A stretch of 64,000 nt of DNA from Stenotrophomonas indicatrix. Its GTDB lineage: Bacteria > Pseudomonadota > Gammaproteobacteria > Xanthomonadales > Xanthomonadaceae. Both the position numbers and the translations under genes were made by a program. Positions 47,167 to 56,977 of the stretch are shown in pieces (positions within the stretch are counted from its first letter, which is position 1; each line of letters starts with the position of its first letter). A model generated the notes under the pieces. It made no database searches and was not told where the DNA came from. It was given only the letters and a program-made list of their open reading frames with translations. The stretch is from the NCBI GenBank assembly GCA_041545745.1, contig CP168152.1:3656001-3720000 (forward strand), in the 5' to 3' direction.

Positions 47167-50100
47167 TTACCAGCCGATGCCCACGCCCACGCCCATGCTG
47201 CGTTCACCGCTGTTGGTGAACGCACCATTGAGGCTGAAGGTGGCTGAGCCCTTGTCGTTGAGTACGCGCTGGTAACCCACCGCCATTGCCGACTCGCCCT
47301 CGGCGTAGCCCACGCCCGCGCCGAGGCGGTTGTAGGTGGCCAGGCCAGCGGTGTTCATGGCCATGGCCGTCTGCGCACTGCTCATCGCCGCCATGCGGTT
47401 GAAGCGCTTGTCCATCTTGTCCAGGCGACGCTCGAAGTTGCTGATGGCGCCATCGGTGTATTCGTTGGCGCGGGCCAGCATCTTCTCCAGTTCAGCGGTA
47501 TCGACCTGCGGCGTGGGCGACGGCGTGTCGTCCTGCTTCGACTTCGGCTGCGGCGTAGGTGACGTACCCTCGCCTGCCGAGGCCACCTGCGGCGAATCGC
47601 TGGCTTCCGGCGTTGGCGTGACCTGTTCGGTCGGCGCGGTCGAAGCCGTAGACAGCGCACGCGACTGCGGCTGGCCATCCACGCGCTGCTCCAGCCCGTC
47701 CATGCGACCATTGAGCTGCTGCTGCACGGCGTGCAACTGGCCACCGTTGACCGCCTCGCGGCTGCCGGCGGCGATCAGGCCGTTGGCCACGTTGGAGATG
47801 ACCATGCCGTTGGCGCCGGCCAGGGTGAGCTGGGCGGTGCCGTCGCTGCGGGTGGAGGGGGCTTCCTGGAAGACCGAGCGGAGCTGGGTTTCGACGCGAT
47901 CCATGCGGGAGCCGGTGGTGACTACGGCGGAGTCCAGCGTGGTGAGTGCGTCGTTGACGGTGCTCTGGTGCCGGCCCTGGACGGTGAAGCCTGCGGTGGT
48001 GACGTTGCCGTTGGCGTCGATGTTGCCGCCGAGGGTGGACAGGGCGCCGCGGAGCTGACCGATGGTGGCTGCGTCGTTGGTGTTGCGGCCGTTGGCTACG
48101 TTCGCAATCCGGCGTTTCAACAAGTCATTGCCTAAAGAAACGGTGTCTGCATCATTGGCAATAGATTGATAGCCGATGGCTACCGAATTCCTCGCAGTGG
48201 AACGAACCTCGCTTTCTGCACCGAGAGCAATGCCGCCTCTAGCAGCGACTTGGCTCCTGCCCCCCACAGCGAAACCATCTTCCGCGCGCTCGTGAACGTA
48301 GGAGGCCCGACCCAAAGCCACAGAATTCCTGGCTTTGGCTGTCGCAAACGCACCAACTGCCGTCGCACCTTCGCTTGCCAATGATGCTTCCGCACCATCA
48401 CCAACTGCCAACCCGAAAGCTCCAGAGAAGGCCCCCTGCCCGACCCCCGTATCACCAACTGCTAGATAGCGTCCTTTCCGTTCGACTTCATTAATCCTGG
48501 AGTTCGTTGCAAACAGCTGCCCGCCGTTCACAGCATCTGTGCTCGCTGCAGAACTGATATCTGCCGCCGCCACGCCGGTTATCTGAGCTCCGGCAAAATC
48601 AATCGGTCCCTGGAACCATTCATTGGCGATCCCGCGCCCGCTCCCCATCAATTGGTCTATATTGATCTTATTGCGATCTATTTCCTGCTTGGCTGCATAC
48701 AGCTGGCTACCAGTCACCGCATCGCGACTACCGGCAGCAATACGCCCATCGGCCAGATTCGACAGAACCATGCCTTGCGCACCGGCCAGATTCAGTTGAC
48801 CAATTCCATCTGCCCGGGTTGAGGGCGACTGCTGGAACGTCGCACGCAGCTGACCTTCGAGGCCATCTACGCGACTGTCTGACCTAACCACCGCCCCATC
48901 GAGTGCAGCCAAGGCGTCTCCGACGTTGTTCTGCTTACCACCTTGCACGCTATAGGTAGGCCCAACAACGTTTCCGAAAGCATCCAGGCCTGCACCGCCA
49001 CCGAGTCCAGCAAGAGCTTCGTTGAGCTGCGCAATGGTGGTCGCATCGTGATCGGAAATGCCACGATCAACGTTTACCAGGCGCCGCTTTACAGAGCCGT
49101 TCCCCACTGAAACAGTATTTGCTTCGGTTGCAATTGAATAGGAACCCAGTGCCACTGCGCCATCAGCGCCCGCTACGACACGGCTCAATGCACCAAAAGC
49201 GACGCCTTCTTTTGCATACACGTTGGAACCGACTCCCAACGCAAAGCCTCTTTCTGCGCCCTCTGCGACAACCGCACCTCTTCCTATCGCGACTGAGTTG
49301 AACGCACCTGCAACCGCAAAACTTCCTATTGCCACTCCGCCCTCAGAACCCAACGAGGCTTTTGCCGAATCGCCCAACGCAACCCCAAGCAGACCGGCAT
49401 CTGCATCAATGCTCTCATCGTCATAACCAACGCTCAGGAATCGCCCTTTGCGCTCGAGCTCACTAACTCGGACATTGGTCGCAAACAACTGCCCGCCATT
49501 CACCGCATCCGTACTGGCGGCAGAACTGATATCCCCCGCTGCCACCCCCGATACGCGCGCACCTTCCATGTCCACCAGGCGACGATCAGCACTGAACTTG
49601 ACCACGCCATCCAGATCCGGATCGAAGTTATCGAAGTCCGTACGCAGCGCATCCAGCTCGATCCGGTTGTCGGTGATACGCCCGTCCTGATCCGTCAGCT
49701 GCTGCGCATGCCCTGCCAAAGCCTGCCGCTGCGTCTCCACCGTGGTATTGGTCGCAAACAGCTGCTGGCCAGTCACCGCATCGGTGCTGCCCGCACTCAG
49801 CGTGCCGTTGGCAATGTTATAGATGCGTCGCTTGGCTCCGGTCTTGTTCGCGACATCCACGATGGTCCCAGTGTTCTCCGCACCCAGACGCACGTTGCCA
49901 CTGGCAGACACCTGGCCCACCAGCCCAGCCAACGCATCAGCCTTCAGCACAGCGCCATCAGCTACGCCACGGGCGGCATCGGCCGCCGTCTTCGCCGCGG
50001 TTGCCGCCATGCGCACGCTGGCCACTTCGCTATTGGTGGCATTGAGCTGCTGCCCGGTCACTGCATCCGTGCTGGACGTACTGAGCACGCCATTGGCCAG

Positions 50101-52290
50101 ATTCTGGAGCTTGCGCTTGGCACCACTCTTGTTGGCCACGTCGACGACGGTACCGGTGTTGTCTGCGCCCAGCCGCACGTTTCCACTTGCCGATACCTGC
50201 CCCACCAGGCCATCCAGTACCGCCACGCGCGCCTGCGCACCGTCCGCGGTCGCCTTCACAGAAGCCACGCTGGTGTTGGTGGCATGCAGCTGCTTGCCGG
50301 TCACCGCTTCACTGCTGGACGTACTCAAGGCGGCATCGGCCACGTTGACCACTTTGCGCTTCAACGAGCCATTGCCCACCGAGACCTGATTGGTGGCAGT
50401 CGTGGCTGAGCCATTGCCGAGCGCAACCGCGCCCGCATGTGTCGCACTGGCGCGATCACCGAGGGCCAACGCGCTCTGCGCCGTAGCACTCGCCTGATTA
50501 CCCAGTGCGGAGGCATACAGGCTGCTGGCTACGGCGCCGCGCCCGACCGCCGTGGCCTGGTTGGCCGACGCGTTGCTCTGGAAGCCCAGCGCAGTGGCGT
50601 GCGTGCCCTTGCCGGACGCCTCATGACCGACCGCAATACCACGGTCACCCGTTGCCACAGCGTCCAGTCCAAGTGCCACCGCACCGTTGCCACTGCGGGT
50701 GCCGGCACCAATGGACACACCTGCGTTGCCACTGATCTTGTTACCCGCGTCATCCACCGTCGCGCGAGCGTCCGCGCCCATGGCGACGCTCTTGCCGTTG
50801 TAGGCTTTGGCGTTGTTGCCCAGCGCCGTACTGATGCCGTAGCTGGCCTGCTCCGCGACAGCTCCCGCGCCCAGCGCCACGGCGCTGGCGTTCAGCCGCG
50901 CGGCCGTTGCGTCGGCTGCTGCCTGCGCCTTGCTGACATTCGTATTAGTCGCGTTGAGCTGCTTACCCGTCACCGCCTCGGTGCTGGTCGTGCTCAGCGC
51001 CCCATCCTTCAGGCCGGTGATGCTGCGAACAGCGTTGGACTTGTTGCGCACATCCAACACGGTACCGGTGTTCTCGCCGCCAATACGCACGTTGCCACTG
51101 GCCGAGACCTGGCTGACCAGGCCGCTGACCGCATTGGCCTTGGCCAGTGCAGTACTGGCATTGGTGTTGGCCGTGTTGGCCGTGGACTGTGCTGCCGCGG
51201 CTGTCGTCTTCGCTGCATCGGCAGCGGTCTGGGCTCTGGTCACGTTGGTGTTGGTGGAATTGAGCTGCTTGCCGGTAACCGCATCGGTACTAGTTGTCGA
51301 CAGTCGTGCGTCGGCCAGATTCACGATGCGCCGCTTGGTCGAATCATTGCCAACAGAGATGGAGTTGGCCTCGTTGGCCAGTGAATGTGATCCAAGCGCG
51401 ATGCTTCCGGAGGCTGCTGCTTTCGCACCGTAGCCAACTGAAATCCCGTCGTACTCGGAACTGGCAGAACCACCAATAGCGATGGCTCCTGTGTAGCCGC
51501 CTGTCCCGGCAAACGCTCCACCACCGATGGCAATTCGCGAGATGCCAGCGGAACTGTCTACGGTCTTTGCACTTCGTCCAATTGCGATGGCGTCGTCGCC
51601 AATGGCCGTCGCGTGGTTGCCCACTGCGATTGAGTATGCGCCGAATGCTTTGGCTACTGTTCCCACCGCAGTCGCGTACTTTGCCGTTGCCTGGCTCAGA
51701 TACCCAAGCGCGTGAGCGCTATCTGCAGATGCAACGGCAGAGCTCCCAAGGGCGACCGATGACTGCCCACTGGAGTTGGCCTGTTGGCCAATCGCAACTG
51801 CACTCGAGGCGGATGCTTTTGAATCGTTACCCATTGCTATGGCCGAGAATCCAGTTGCCTGAGCGTTGGAACCTGCAGCAACACTGTAGGATGCACCGGC
51901 AAGCGCCCTCCAGCCGAACGCAGCGGAGTAGAAGTTCTCGGACCTCGCCTCCGGACCCACGGCCGAACTGCCATAGCCATTGGCCTTGGCCTGATAACCA
52001 AGTTCCAACGCAAGTCCGCCTGCACGTGGCGTAGCTGCGAACAACGAGTATGCAGAAGAAGATCCTGCGCGCACCTCCGCGTTCAGGCACAGCGCCTGCC
52101 AGATGGATTCATCGCACTCATCAGCCGCAATGATGTCGCCAGCTTCTGCTGAGGGAACCGCAAGAACAAGCCCAAGCAACACTGCGCCCGCAGCCGTTGA
52201 CCGCGGCTTACCTCCGGTCGACGCCAGTTCGCTGGCAACAACCCAGCATTGACGGGTTCGATTCCACACACGTCTGTAGATACGGTTCAT
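47167..52290 (-). CDS. Trimeric autotransporter adhesin (YadA/Hia type)
   Basis: 1707-residue type Vc adhesin. ATG 52290 has an AAGGAGT ribosome binding site. ESPR extended signal region (MNRIYRRVWNRTRQCWVV) and signal peptide to about residue 50. Four YadA-type head blocks of repeating SxAxGxxA units lie at about residues 100-310, 463-640, 953-1070 and 1278-1400, alternating with neck and stalk segments of the form LSTTSTDAVTGKQL or SSAASTDAVNGGQLFATN. A Pro/Thr-rich linker (about 1555-1595), a coiled coil and the four-strand membrane anchor (LGAGVGYAEGESAMAVGYQ ... GVGIGW) finish the protein. Heads 1, 3 and 4 have less GC-biased codons than the necks. Follows the fimbrial operon by 63 bp. 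Confidence 0.93.
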   Translation of the reverse strand: MNRIYRRVWNRTRQCWVVASELASTGGKPRSTAAGAVLLGLVLAVPSAEAGDIIAADECDESIWQALCLNAEVRAGSSSAYSLFAATPRAGGLALELGYQAKANGYGSSAVGPEARSENFYSAAFGWRALAGASYSVAAGSNAQATGFSAIAMGNDSKASASSAVAIGQQANSSGQSSVALGSSAVASADSAHALGYLSQATAKYATAVGTVAKAFGAYSIAVGNHATAIGDDAIAIGRSAKTVDSSAGISRIAIGGGAFAGTGGYTGAIAIGGSASSEYDGISVGYGAKAAASGSIALGSHSLANEANSISVGNDSTKRRIVNLADARLSTTSTDAVTGKQLNSTNTNVTRAQTAADAAKTTAAAAQSTANTANTNASTALAKANAVSGLVSQVSASGNVRIGGENTGTVLDVRNKSNAVRSITGLKDGALSTTSTEAVTGKQLNATNTNVSKAQAAADATAARLNASAVALGAGAVAEQASYGISTALGNNAKAYNGKSVAMGADARATVDDAGNKISGNAGVSIGAGTRSGNGAVALGLDAVATGDRGIAVGHEASGKGTHATALGFQSNASANQATAVGRGAVASSLYASALGNQASATAQSALALGDRASATHAGAVALGNGSATTATNQVSVGNGSLKRKVVNVADAALSTSSSEAVTGKQLHATNTSVASVKATADGAQARVAVLDGLVGQVSASGNVRLGADNTGTVVDVANKSGAKRKLQNLANGVLSTSSTDAVTGQQLNATNSEVASVRMAATAAKTAADAARGVADGAVLKADALAGLVGQVSASGNVRLGAENTGTIVDVANKTGAKRRIYNIANGTLSAGSTDAVTGQQLFATNTTVETQRQALAGHAQQLTDQDGRITDNRIELDALRTDFDNFDPDLDGVVKFSADRRLVDMEGARVSGVAAGDISSAASTDAVNGGQLFATNVRVSELERKGRFLSVGYDDESIDADAGLLGVALGDSAKASLGSEGGVAIGSFAVAGAFNSVAIGRGAVVAEGAERGFALGVGSNVYAKEGVAFGALSRVVAGADGAVALGSYSIATEANTVSVGNGSVKRRLVNVDRGISDHDATTIAQLNEALAGLGGGAGLDAFGNVVGPTYSVQGGKQNNVGDALAALDGAVVRSDSRVDGLEGQLRATFQQSPSTRADGIGQLNLAGAQGMVLSNLADGRIAAGSRDAVTGSQLYAAKQEIDRNKINIDQLMGSGRGIANEWFQGPIDFAGAQITGVAAADISSAASTDAVNGGQLFATNSRINEVERKGRYLAVGDTGVGQGAFSGAFGLAVGDGAEASLASEGATAVGAFATAKARNSVALGRASYVHERAEDGFAVGGRSQVAARGGIALGAESEVRSTARNSVAIGYQSIANDADTVSLGNDLLKRRIANVANGRNTNDAATIGQLRGALSTLGGNIDANGNVTTAGFTVQGRHQSTVNDALTTLDSAVVTTGSRMDRVETQLRSVFQEAPSTRSDGTAQLTLAGANGMVISNVANGLIAAGSREAVNGGQLHAVQQQLNGRMDGLEQRVDGQPQSRALSTASTAPTEQVTPTPEASDSPQVASAGEGTSPTPQPKSKQDDTPSPTPQVDTAELEKMLARANEYTDGAISNFERRLDKMDKRFNRMAAMSSAQTAMAMNTAGLATYNRLGAGVGYAEGESAMAVGYQRVLNDKGSATFSLNGAFTNSGERSMGVGVGIGW

Positions 52291-52353
52291 TGCTTACTCC
52301 TTAACAGCCAGTTCAAGTGAAAGCCCACCAGCACCGCTGGCGGGGCTGGGTAA

Positions 52354-53061
52354 TCAACCGGCGCCGGGCGCCAGGGTCTGTACGTGCTCGCGATAGCCAT
52401 CGCGGGTCAGCCGGTAACGCATCTGCAGCGTGTGTCCCGGCTGCACGGGGAAAGGCAGTTCCAGCGCACTGCCCGGATACAGGCTTCGCGACACGTCGTG
52501 CGCGGTGCAGCGCGCACCATCGCAATCGGCGATGCTGGTGATGCCCACGCGTACCGTGCCGGTGTTGCGCAGGCGATTGCCTTCCACCTGCACCGCCATG
52601 GCCGGCTGCGCGGGCAGCACATTGACCAGTGCGCCCCATATCAGGCTGACGCCGACATTGGCCTGTGCGCGCTCGCCATCGCCTGCGCGCTCAATGCCGT
52701 CAGGGCCACGCACGCCTTCGAAATACACGCGGTAGGCGGTTTCCTTCTCGACCGGCTGCAGCGGAATCACCCGGATCAGGCGATTACCACCACCAGCCAG
52801 CGCGAATTTTCCTGGCGTGATGGCGATGGCCGCCTCGCCGGGCTCGACCTCAACCTCCTGCTCGTCTGCACCGGCTGGATTGACGATGCGCTTGATCGAG
52901 GCCTGCACATACTGCGGCTGGGTGGACTGCGAATAGATGCGGATCTGCGCGCCCTTCTTCACGTCCACCGACGTGCGCATGGGATGCACCGTGAGGTTGG
53001 CGTGGGCAGGCACCGCCATCAGCAGCGACAGGGGAAGCAGGCAGCGAATGAGAGGCTTCAT
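52354..53061 (-). CDS. Periplasmic fimbrial chaperone (CFA/I / CblB type)
   Basis: 235 residues from ATG 53061 with GGAG upstream; an earlier in-frame ATG (53073) overlaps that site and is less likely. Signal peptide (LLPLSLLMAVPAHA), then a PapD-like Ig domain: LTVHPMRTSVDVKKGAQIRIYS, VQASIKRIVNPAG, and NRLIRVIPLQPVEKETAYRVYF with the conserved RVIP strand, and a second domain. Alternate-chaperone class serving CFA/I and cable pili. Last of four fimbrial genes. Confidence 0.85.
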   Translation of the reverse strand: MKPLIRCLLPLSLLMAVPAHANLTVHPMRTSVDVKKGAQIRIYSQSTQPQYVQASIKRIVNPAGADEQEVEVEPGEAAIAITPGKFALAGGGNRLIRVIPLQPVEKETAYRVYFEGVRGPDGIERAGDGERAQANVGVSLIWGALVNVLPAQPAMAVQVEGNRLRNTGTVRVGITSIADCDGARCTAHDVSRSLYPGSALELPFPVQPGHTLQMRYRLTRDGYREHVQTLAPGAG

Positions 53062-53078
53062 CGGGGGCTCCATGGGAA

Positions 53079-54206
53079 TCAGGGCGTGACAGTGGGAACG
53101 CGCAGTTCCACCTTGAGATCGCCGTCGTAGTAGCCGGGGCGTTTGCTGCTGACCGGCACGCGGGGGGTATCCAGCGTCAAAGGCGTGGGCACGCAGAACA
53201 CCGGCTGCGTCATGCCGGGCAACAGCACCAGGCGCAGCTTTGCGGTATCGATGCCGTGCAGCAGTTGCTCAACACCGTTGCGCATGGGCAAGGCGCTGCC
53301 GTTGTGATCGAGGGTGATGGTGTAGTCCACACGCTGCGTGGCATCACTGCCGCCATCGGTGTGCCAGACCGAGTAGCCGGAAGGCCCTGGAGGACGTGGC
53401 CCGCTGTCGCGCACGGTGACGCCCAGGTACTGGCTCTGCGAGCCCAGTCCGTCGTACAGGCACATGTCGAGTTGGGTTCGCCCTCCCACGGTCTGGGCGA
53501 TCGGGTCGTACTGCAGGTTCAGGCCGACGTGCGGGGTGACCTGGTCGAAGAGCGGGAAGTAGATGGAGACCGCGTTGTAGTCGGTGATGGTGAAGTCGAA
53601 CTTGAATGAGTAGGTCGCAAGCACTGGTCCGTTGACCGCTTCATGCAGGTCGAGGAAGGCAACTGCCTCCCAAGTTCCAGCCACAAGCCTTTCAATCTCG
53701 GAACCCGGCAATTCCAAATGGGCGCCTGTGCCTATCGGCCACTCCTGCCCACACTCAGCTGAAGAGGAAGACCATGGCGGAAGCTCTGCCTGGCCCCAGA
53801 AGTCACCTGAGCAAGCTCGCCCAGGCATTGCTCTCGCGAGAAAACCAAGAAGCTGTATTTCCTCAACCAATCCCGAACGCTTCTCGGTGGCACGAATCGT
53901 CACCGCGCCCCTTCCTGTATCGAGCGCATTGCCGACAGTAGGGCACCGCCCTTGAGCTGCGTCAGTTGACGATCGGCAAGTCAGATGCAGCGATCCGTAG
54001 CGCGTCGAACTTGTCTCATAGCCAAGCACAGTCCTCGGTGCCCACAACTCGATATCCCCGGGCATCGCAGAGCGATCCCAGCTCATCACGATGTCGCGAT
54101 GTTCACTCGTCGGATGCGTCTCCGGCGGCCGCTGCGCCATCGCCCGCGGCGCCAACACCACCAACGCGCACAGCACCGCCATTACCCACCACACCCGGCG
54201 GCTCAC
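53079..54206 (-). CDS. CblD-like minor pilin / tip adhesin (CFA/I class)
   Basis: 375 residues from GTG 54206, which overlaps the usher stop (GTGA) and follows a GGGAGG ribosome binding site. Signal peptide (VMAVLCALVVLAPRAMA). The mature part resembles the CblD/CfaE pilus initiator family: MSWDRSAMPGDIELW, a Cys-rich adhesin half (residues about 40-180) and a pilin half with CLYDGLGSQSQYLGVTVRD and YTITLDHNGSALPMRNG. Predicted to sit at the fibre tip and bind a host or surface receptor. Confidence 0.8.
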   Translation of the reverse strand: MSRRVWWVMAVLCALVVLAPRAMAQRPPETHPTSEHRDIVMSWDRSAMPGDIELWAPRTVLGYETSSTRYGSLHLTCRSSTDAAQGRCPTVGNALDTGRGAVTIRATEKRSGLVEEIQLLGFLARAMPGRACSGDFWGQAELPPWSSSSAECGQEWPIGTGAHLELPGSEIERLVAGTWEAVAFLDLHEAVNGPVLATYSFKFDFTITDYNAVSIYFPLFDQVTPHVGLNLQYDPIAQTVGGRTQLDMCLYDGLGSQSQYLGVTVRDSGPRPPGPSGYSVWHTDGGSDATQRVDYTITLDHNGSALPMRNGVEQLLHGIDTAKLRLVLLPGMTQPVFCVPTPLTLDTPRVPVSSKRPGYYDGDLKVELRVPTVTP

Positions 54207-56926
54207 TGCGCACCTCCCGCGGCCGCGGTCTGCGGCGTGGCCGCAATCAACGCCTGCTCCTGCAGCAGTCGTGTCACCCGTGCCTGATGGCGGATATCCG
54301 CCGGCAACTGGGCCACGGCCAGCGGTTCGCACTGCACGGCGCCCACCAGCATCACCACGCTGCGGCGCTCGCGCACCTGCAGCGGGCAGTGCAGCAGCCG
54401 GTCGTCCTGCAGCAGGTACAGGGTCGTTTCGCGTCGTGGGAAGTCGGCCACGAAGCCTCCGTTGCTGCCGGTGCTAGGCACCGGCGCGTTGAGAATGCGG
54501 GCGCCGCGCAGTGGTGCACCGGCGATGTCGTGGGCGTTGCCGATGAAGGTGTAGGTCACTTCAATCGGCACCGGCATGCGCACCAGCCGCCCAGGCGAGA
54601 GGAACAGCGGACGCGCGCCGCCCACGCCGCTCACACGCACGGCAGCGATGCTGTCCAGTGCGCTGGCGTCCTGCACTTCGGCGCGGTGCGATTGATAGGC
54701 CGACAGCGGCAACAGGCGACGTTCGCCCAGTTTGAGGCGCTGCCGGCGCAGGCCGCCTACCTGCAGTTCGGCAGCTACGCCGGTCAGGTCCAGGTCGTCC
54801 GTGCCATCCACCTGCACCGCCAGCCCGGCATCGGCGCCGATGCCCGCGCCCCAGTACAGGCCACGCGTGCCGATGGCCAGCCCAGAACTGTGCGTAGCGC
54901 TGTACGCCACTTCATTGCCACCCTGGTGCTGGTAGCGCGATACCGTGGCGCCGGTCTGGCCGATGCGGTTCTGCAGCTGCCCGCTCAGCGTGGCGCTGTA
55001 GCGCTCGTTGTTGTTGCCGCGTAGTTCGCCGGACACTTCGCGGTACTGGTCTTCGTATTCCTGGCGCAGGGTCTGGCCGGCGCTGTAATTGATGTCCGGT
55101 CGCGCATGCTGCGGCTGGCGCACATCCAGGCCGTAGCGGCGCTGCGAACTGCCGTGGTCACCGCGCTGCAGACGATTGAGGCTGAAGTTGAAATAGATGC
55201 CGCGGTCACGACCATCGCGCAGGCCGCCGCCACTGGTCTGCTGCCACACGCCGATGCGGCTGGAGACACTGAACTCGCCCCAGCGCTGGCTGCGGCTGTA
55301 GCTGGCCTGCCAGGTGCGGCTGAGCTGCGGCACGCGCGTGGGCTGTGGCAGCCACGGCGGCAACAGCGGGTCCAGCCCCGCCAGCGGATCATCCCCCAGC
55401 CCCGGCTGCACGGTGCCTGCGCGCCAGGTCTGGCGACGGGTGTAGGCCAGATAGGCATTGCCGCCAGCCACCGGCAGCGCCATCGAGGCGCTGAGCGAAT
55501 CAGCACAACCGAGCCGGTCGCGCGCGTCGTCCTCGAACTGGCAGGCGCGGCCACGCATGCGCTGGTGGTACACATTCCACGAGGCGCGGCGACGATAGGA
55601 CAGCTGATGCTGCTGGCCACGGCTGCCATCGCTGCCCTGCATGCCACTGAAGGTGGCGCGGATCTCCTGGGTGGCGAAGACATGGCGCAGGTCCAACCGC
55701 AGTTCGCCATAGCTGAAGCCGCCGAGGTCGGCGAGGCCGGCCGTCACCGCCACGTTGCGCGACACCGGCACGCGCACGCCGCCCATCGCCGCCAGCTCAT
55801 CATCGAAACGATCACTGCGGCGTTCGTTGCGGCGCCCGCCCTGCAGGAACCACTGCACGCTGCTGTCGGTCCAGTCGCCGCCCTTGTCGAACGGCGCGTC
55901 CTCGCTGCGCACCAGCACGCCGTCTTCGTAGATGCGCAGGGTGATGGTGTAGTTGCCCAGCGGGAACCGGCGCGTATCGAGCTGGTTGATGCCGGCCTGC
56001 AGGTAGAAGGTCTGCAGCAGGCGCTCGCCGTCGAAGGCATCCACCCGTGCATCGCGCGCCAGCAGCACGGTAAGTGGCGTGGCCTGCACGGCAGCGGCGG
56101 CATCCACGTAGGCCTGCGTGGTGCCCAGGCGCAGGCCCTGGAAGCGATCCATCGGCAGCATGCTGAAGCTGAAGGTGCCGCCCTGCGGACTGCTCAGGTT
56201 GCGGCGGTCCATGCGCCCGGCCTGCAGGTAGTGCTGCTGCCCCAGATCATGGCGGTAATAGGCGTTGTCCAGCTGGAAGTCGCGGTTGGCGCGGCCGCCG
56301 CGGTAGTGCTGCTGGCTGAAGGTCCAGTCGGCGGACAGATGCCCGCGCTGGAACATGCCCAGCGCACCCATGCCCTGCGCGGCCAGCGACTGGTAGCCAC
56401 GGCCACCACTGACGTTGAGCGTGTGCTGGTGCAGGAAGGCGTTCTCGGCATTGGCGCTGACCTGGTGGTAGAGCTCGGCAGCCGGTTCGCCGGGAATCCA
56501 TTGGCGGGCGACGAACAGGCGCACGGCGCCCTCGCCTTCGTCGTATAGCGCGCGCACGGCGGTGGGCTCCTCGGGGGGATCGATGTAACCGCAACCGGCG
56601 CTGGCGCCACCATAGCGGCAGGCCAGATGGCTGTTGCGCGGCAGCGGCTGCGACAGCGCTGGCAACAACGCGGCCTGTGCCTCGGCGGGCAGCTGCAATG
56701 TCTGCAGCGCCTCGGCCGGGGCTTCCAGCTGCACGTGTTCCAGAGTCACGCGCACGGGTACCAGCCCGGTCGAACGACCGAACAGACGGACCTCGAGTTG
56801 TTCGGTCTGGCCTTCGACCAGATCCTCGAAACCGGCGGGAACGCTGCGCGCTGCGACCAGGGGAATGGCCAACGACAGGGCGAGCGCGACCGCCAGCCGG
56901 GTGACGGCGGGTGCGGGTACTTTCAT
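54203..56926 (-). CDS. Outer membrane fimbrial usher (CFA/I / CblC type)
   Basis: 907-residue usher that secretes and assembles the pilin. Signal peptide, N-terminal chaperone-binding region (GFEDLVEGQTEQLEVRLFG), a TcfC-like beta-barrel with the DRRNLSSPQGGTFSFSMLPM and QAGINQLDTRRFPLGNYTITLRIY motifs, and C-terminal Ig-like domains (GAPLRGARILNAPVPSTGSNGGF). Not the FimD/PapC class. Preceded by a stem-loop that separates it from the major pilin gene, and overlaps the adhesin gene by 4 bp. Confidence 0.88.
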   Translation of the reverse strand: MKVPAPAVTRLAVALALSLAIPLVAARSVPAGFEDLVEGQTEQLEVRLFGRSTGLVPVRVTLEHVQLEAPAEALQTLQLPAEAQAALLPALSQPLPRNSHLACRYGGASAGCGYIDPPEEPTAVRALYDEGEGAVRLFVARQWIPGEPAAELYHQVSANAENAFLHQHTLNVSGGRGYQSLAAQGMGALGMFQRGHLSADWTFSQQHYRGGRANRDFQLDNAYYRHDLGQQHYLQAGRMDRRNLSSPQGGTFSFSMLPMDRFQGLRLGTTQAYVDAAAAVQATPLTVLLARDARVDAFDGERLLQTFYLQAGINQLDTRRFPLGNYTITLRIYEDGVLVRSEDAPFDKGGDWTDSSVQWFLQGGRRNERRSDRFDDELAAMGGVRVPVSRNVAVTAGLADLGGFSYGELRLDLRHVFATQEIRATFSGMQGSDGSRGQQHQLSYRRRASWNVYHQRMRGRACQFEDDARDRLGCADSLSASMALPVAGGNAYLAYTRRQTWRAGTVQPGLGDDPLAGLDPLLPPWLPQPTRVPQLSRTWQASYSRSQRWGEFSVSSRIGVWQQTSGGGLRDGRDRGIYFNFSLNRLQRGDHGSSQRRYGLDVRQPQHARPDINYSAGQTLRQEYEDQYREVSGELRGNNNERYSATLSGQLQNRIGQTGATVSRYQHQGGNEVAYSATHSSGLAIGTRGLYWGAGIGADAGLAVQVDGTDDLDLTGVAAELQVGGLRRQRLKLGERRLLPLSAYQSHRAEVQDASALDSIAAVRVSGVGGARPLFLSPGRLVRMPVPIEVTYTFIGNAHDIAGAPLRGARILNAPVPSTGSNGGFVADFPRRETTLYLLQDDRLLHCPLQVRERRSVVMLVGAVQCEPLAVAQLPADIRHQARVTRLLQEQALIAATPQTAAAGGAQ

Positions 56927-56945
56927 GGGGGTGTTACCGGAAACG

Positions 56946-56968
56946 GCCGGCCCGGCAAGCGGGCCGGC
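56946..56968 (-). terminator. Stem-loop between pilin and usher genes
   Basis: GCCGGCCCG-GCAAG-CGGGCCGGC, 10 bp after the pilin stop. No good T-run, so it more likely attenuates transcription or protects the pilin mRNA end than fully terminates. Confidence 0.7.
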
Positions 56969-56977
56969 GCGGGCGCC

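Noticed and set aside
47167..52290. Repetitive sequence considered as an Rhs or polymorphic toxin
   Set aside because: The ESPR start, head and neck repeats and YadA anchor identify a trimeric autotransporter.
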